Source: DASVWZ01 sp963708575 (GTDB lineage: Bacteria > Acidobacteriota > Terriglobia > Terriglobales > Acidobacteriaceae). Taken from it: 64,000 bases of DNA. Shown here piece after piece: positions 63,617 to 64,000 of this stretch. Positions within the stretch are counted from its first letter, which is position 1. Each line of letters starts with the position of its first letter. The stretch is from positions 62,001 to 126,000 of the forward strand of contig CAVPTB010000007.1 of NCBI GenBank assembly GCA_963708575.1, read 5' to 3'. Position numbers and translations under genes: made by a program. The notes beneath the pieces were generated by a model. It was not told the DNA's origin. It did not search any database and saw only the letters and a list, made by a program, of their open reading frames with translations.

Positions 63617-64000
63617 TCAGACTCGGAGATGCGAGAGGATATCTTCGGGTTCTGGACGTTCTGTGTAATCAGGATTGACTGATGAAAACAGGATGGTTCC
63701 GTCTCGATCGACGATGAATGTGCTGGGTAAGGGCAGTCCCCAACTGGAATCGCCATTAATCGAAGACAAGTTGGTGAACGAGCGCTGATAAATGCTCTTT
63801 TGGTCGTTGGGAATTGGGTAAACGATTCCGAACTGCCGCGCGACCTGATTTCCAGAGTCGCTGAGAAGCGGAAACTGCAGCTTGTGCTGATCGGCCATGA
63901 AGAAAGACTGTTGCACGGTCTGCGGCGAGATGGCGAGGAAAGAAGCGTCACCCTCCCGAATTTGCGGGAGAATACGGTTCATGGCTTCAAGCTGCGCAAC
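63617..64000 (-). CDS. AhpC/TSA-type redoxin, 5' end outside the window
   Basis: The frame is open to the window edge (VAQLEA precedes Met at 63982), so the N-terminus with the peroxidatic Cys is missing. The visible part has a thioredoxin-fold peroxiredoxin pattern: FLAISPQTVQQSFFMADQHK, FPLLSDSGNQVARQFGIVYP, PLPSTFIVDRDGTILFSSVN, DILSHL. It most resembles AhpC/TSA or BCP-like redoxins that reduce peroxides or act as thiol reductants. Whether the active-site Cys is present cannot be seen here. Confidence 0.82.
   Translation of the reverse strand, partial: VAQLEAMNRILPQIREGDASFLAISPQTVQQSFFMADQHKLQFPLLSDSGNQVARQFGIVYPIPNDQKSIYQRSFTNLSSINGDSSWGLPLPSTFIVDRDGTILFSSVNPDYTERPEPEDILSHLRV

Noticed and set aside
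63418..63678. Plus-strand frame of 86 codons
   Set aside because: It reads through the terminator hairpin and overlaps the antisense redoxin gene; no protein character.

Overview
The window reads as a chromosomal segment of an Acidobacteriota bacterium, most likely a soil member of Terriglobia related to the Koribacter/Sulfotelmatobacter lineage. This is an inference from gene content: winged-helix/TPR regulators, FG-GAP/Ig-like surface proteins with a GACGGG tail, collagen-like and HAF-repeat secreted proteins, kinases and CHAT proteases with DUF4384-like sensor domains, and many small lineage-specific proteins. No rRNA, tRNA, insertion sequence, prophage or CRISPR array is visible. GC content is moderately high and even, so no island stands out by composition.

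Layout. 1-5 kb: a winged-helix/TPR regulator broken by two single-base insertions, a TMEM175-type channel, a histone-like Lys-rich protein, and a 0.7-kb gap with a kinase remnant. 5-12 kb: secreted and small Cys/His proteins, a LuxR-type regulator preceded by a switch-like RNA fold, a Cys-rich exported protein and a SurA-like/DsbA-like thiol oxidoreductase. 12-23 kb: a 14-repeat FG-GAP protein, then a minus-strand block of Ser/Thr kinase, small Gly/Ser/Thr-rich protein, exported TPR-CHAT protease and DUF4384-like exported protein, with a subtilase transcribed divergently from the kinase. 23-29 kb: murC-murG and phoU overlapping a two-domain ornithine-lipid-type acyltransferase gene. 29-36 kb: MerR/TPR fusion, YeiH exporter with divergent LysR regulator, and a four-gene LiaF/LytS/LytTR operon. 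36-53 kb: glycosidases, acyl-CoA dehydrogenase, multicopper oxidase operon, beta-propeller proteins, a frameshifted collagen-like gene, MBL hydrolase, SGNH lipoprotein and an adenylate kinase homologue. 53-61 kb: a signalling block (NtrB-like kinase, NtrC-like regulator, pseudo-receiver/DHp protein, hybrid kinase with a receiver lacking its Asp, double PilZ protein) interrupted by rnhB. 61-64 kb: rpsP-khpA-rimM-trmD-rplS and a 5'-truncated redoxin gene.

Most notable points: (i) the kinase/CHAT/DUF4384/subtilase neighbourhood, which looks like an envelope sensor-protease system because kinase and exported protein share one sensor domain; (ii) the phoU-acyltransferase overlap, linking phosphate signalling to phosphorus-free lipid synthesis; (iii) rimM, whose conserved N-terminus is reached only from a non-canonical start (ATA, overlapping the khpA stop); (iv) frameshifts in two otherwise intact genes. 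All functional statements are from reading motifs; no database search was possible.
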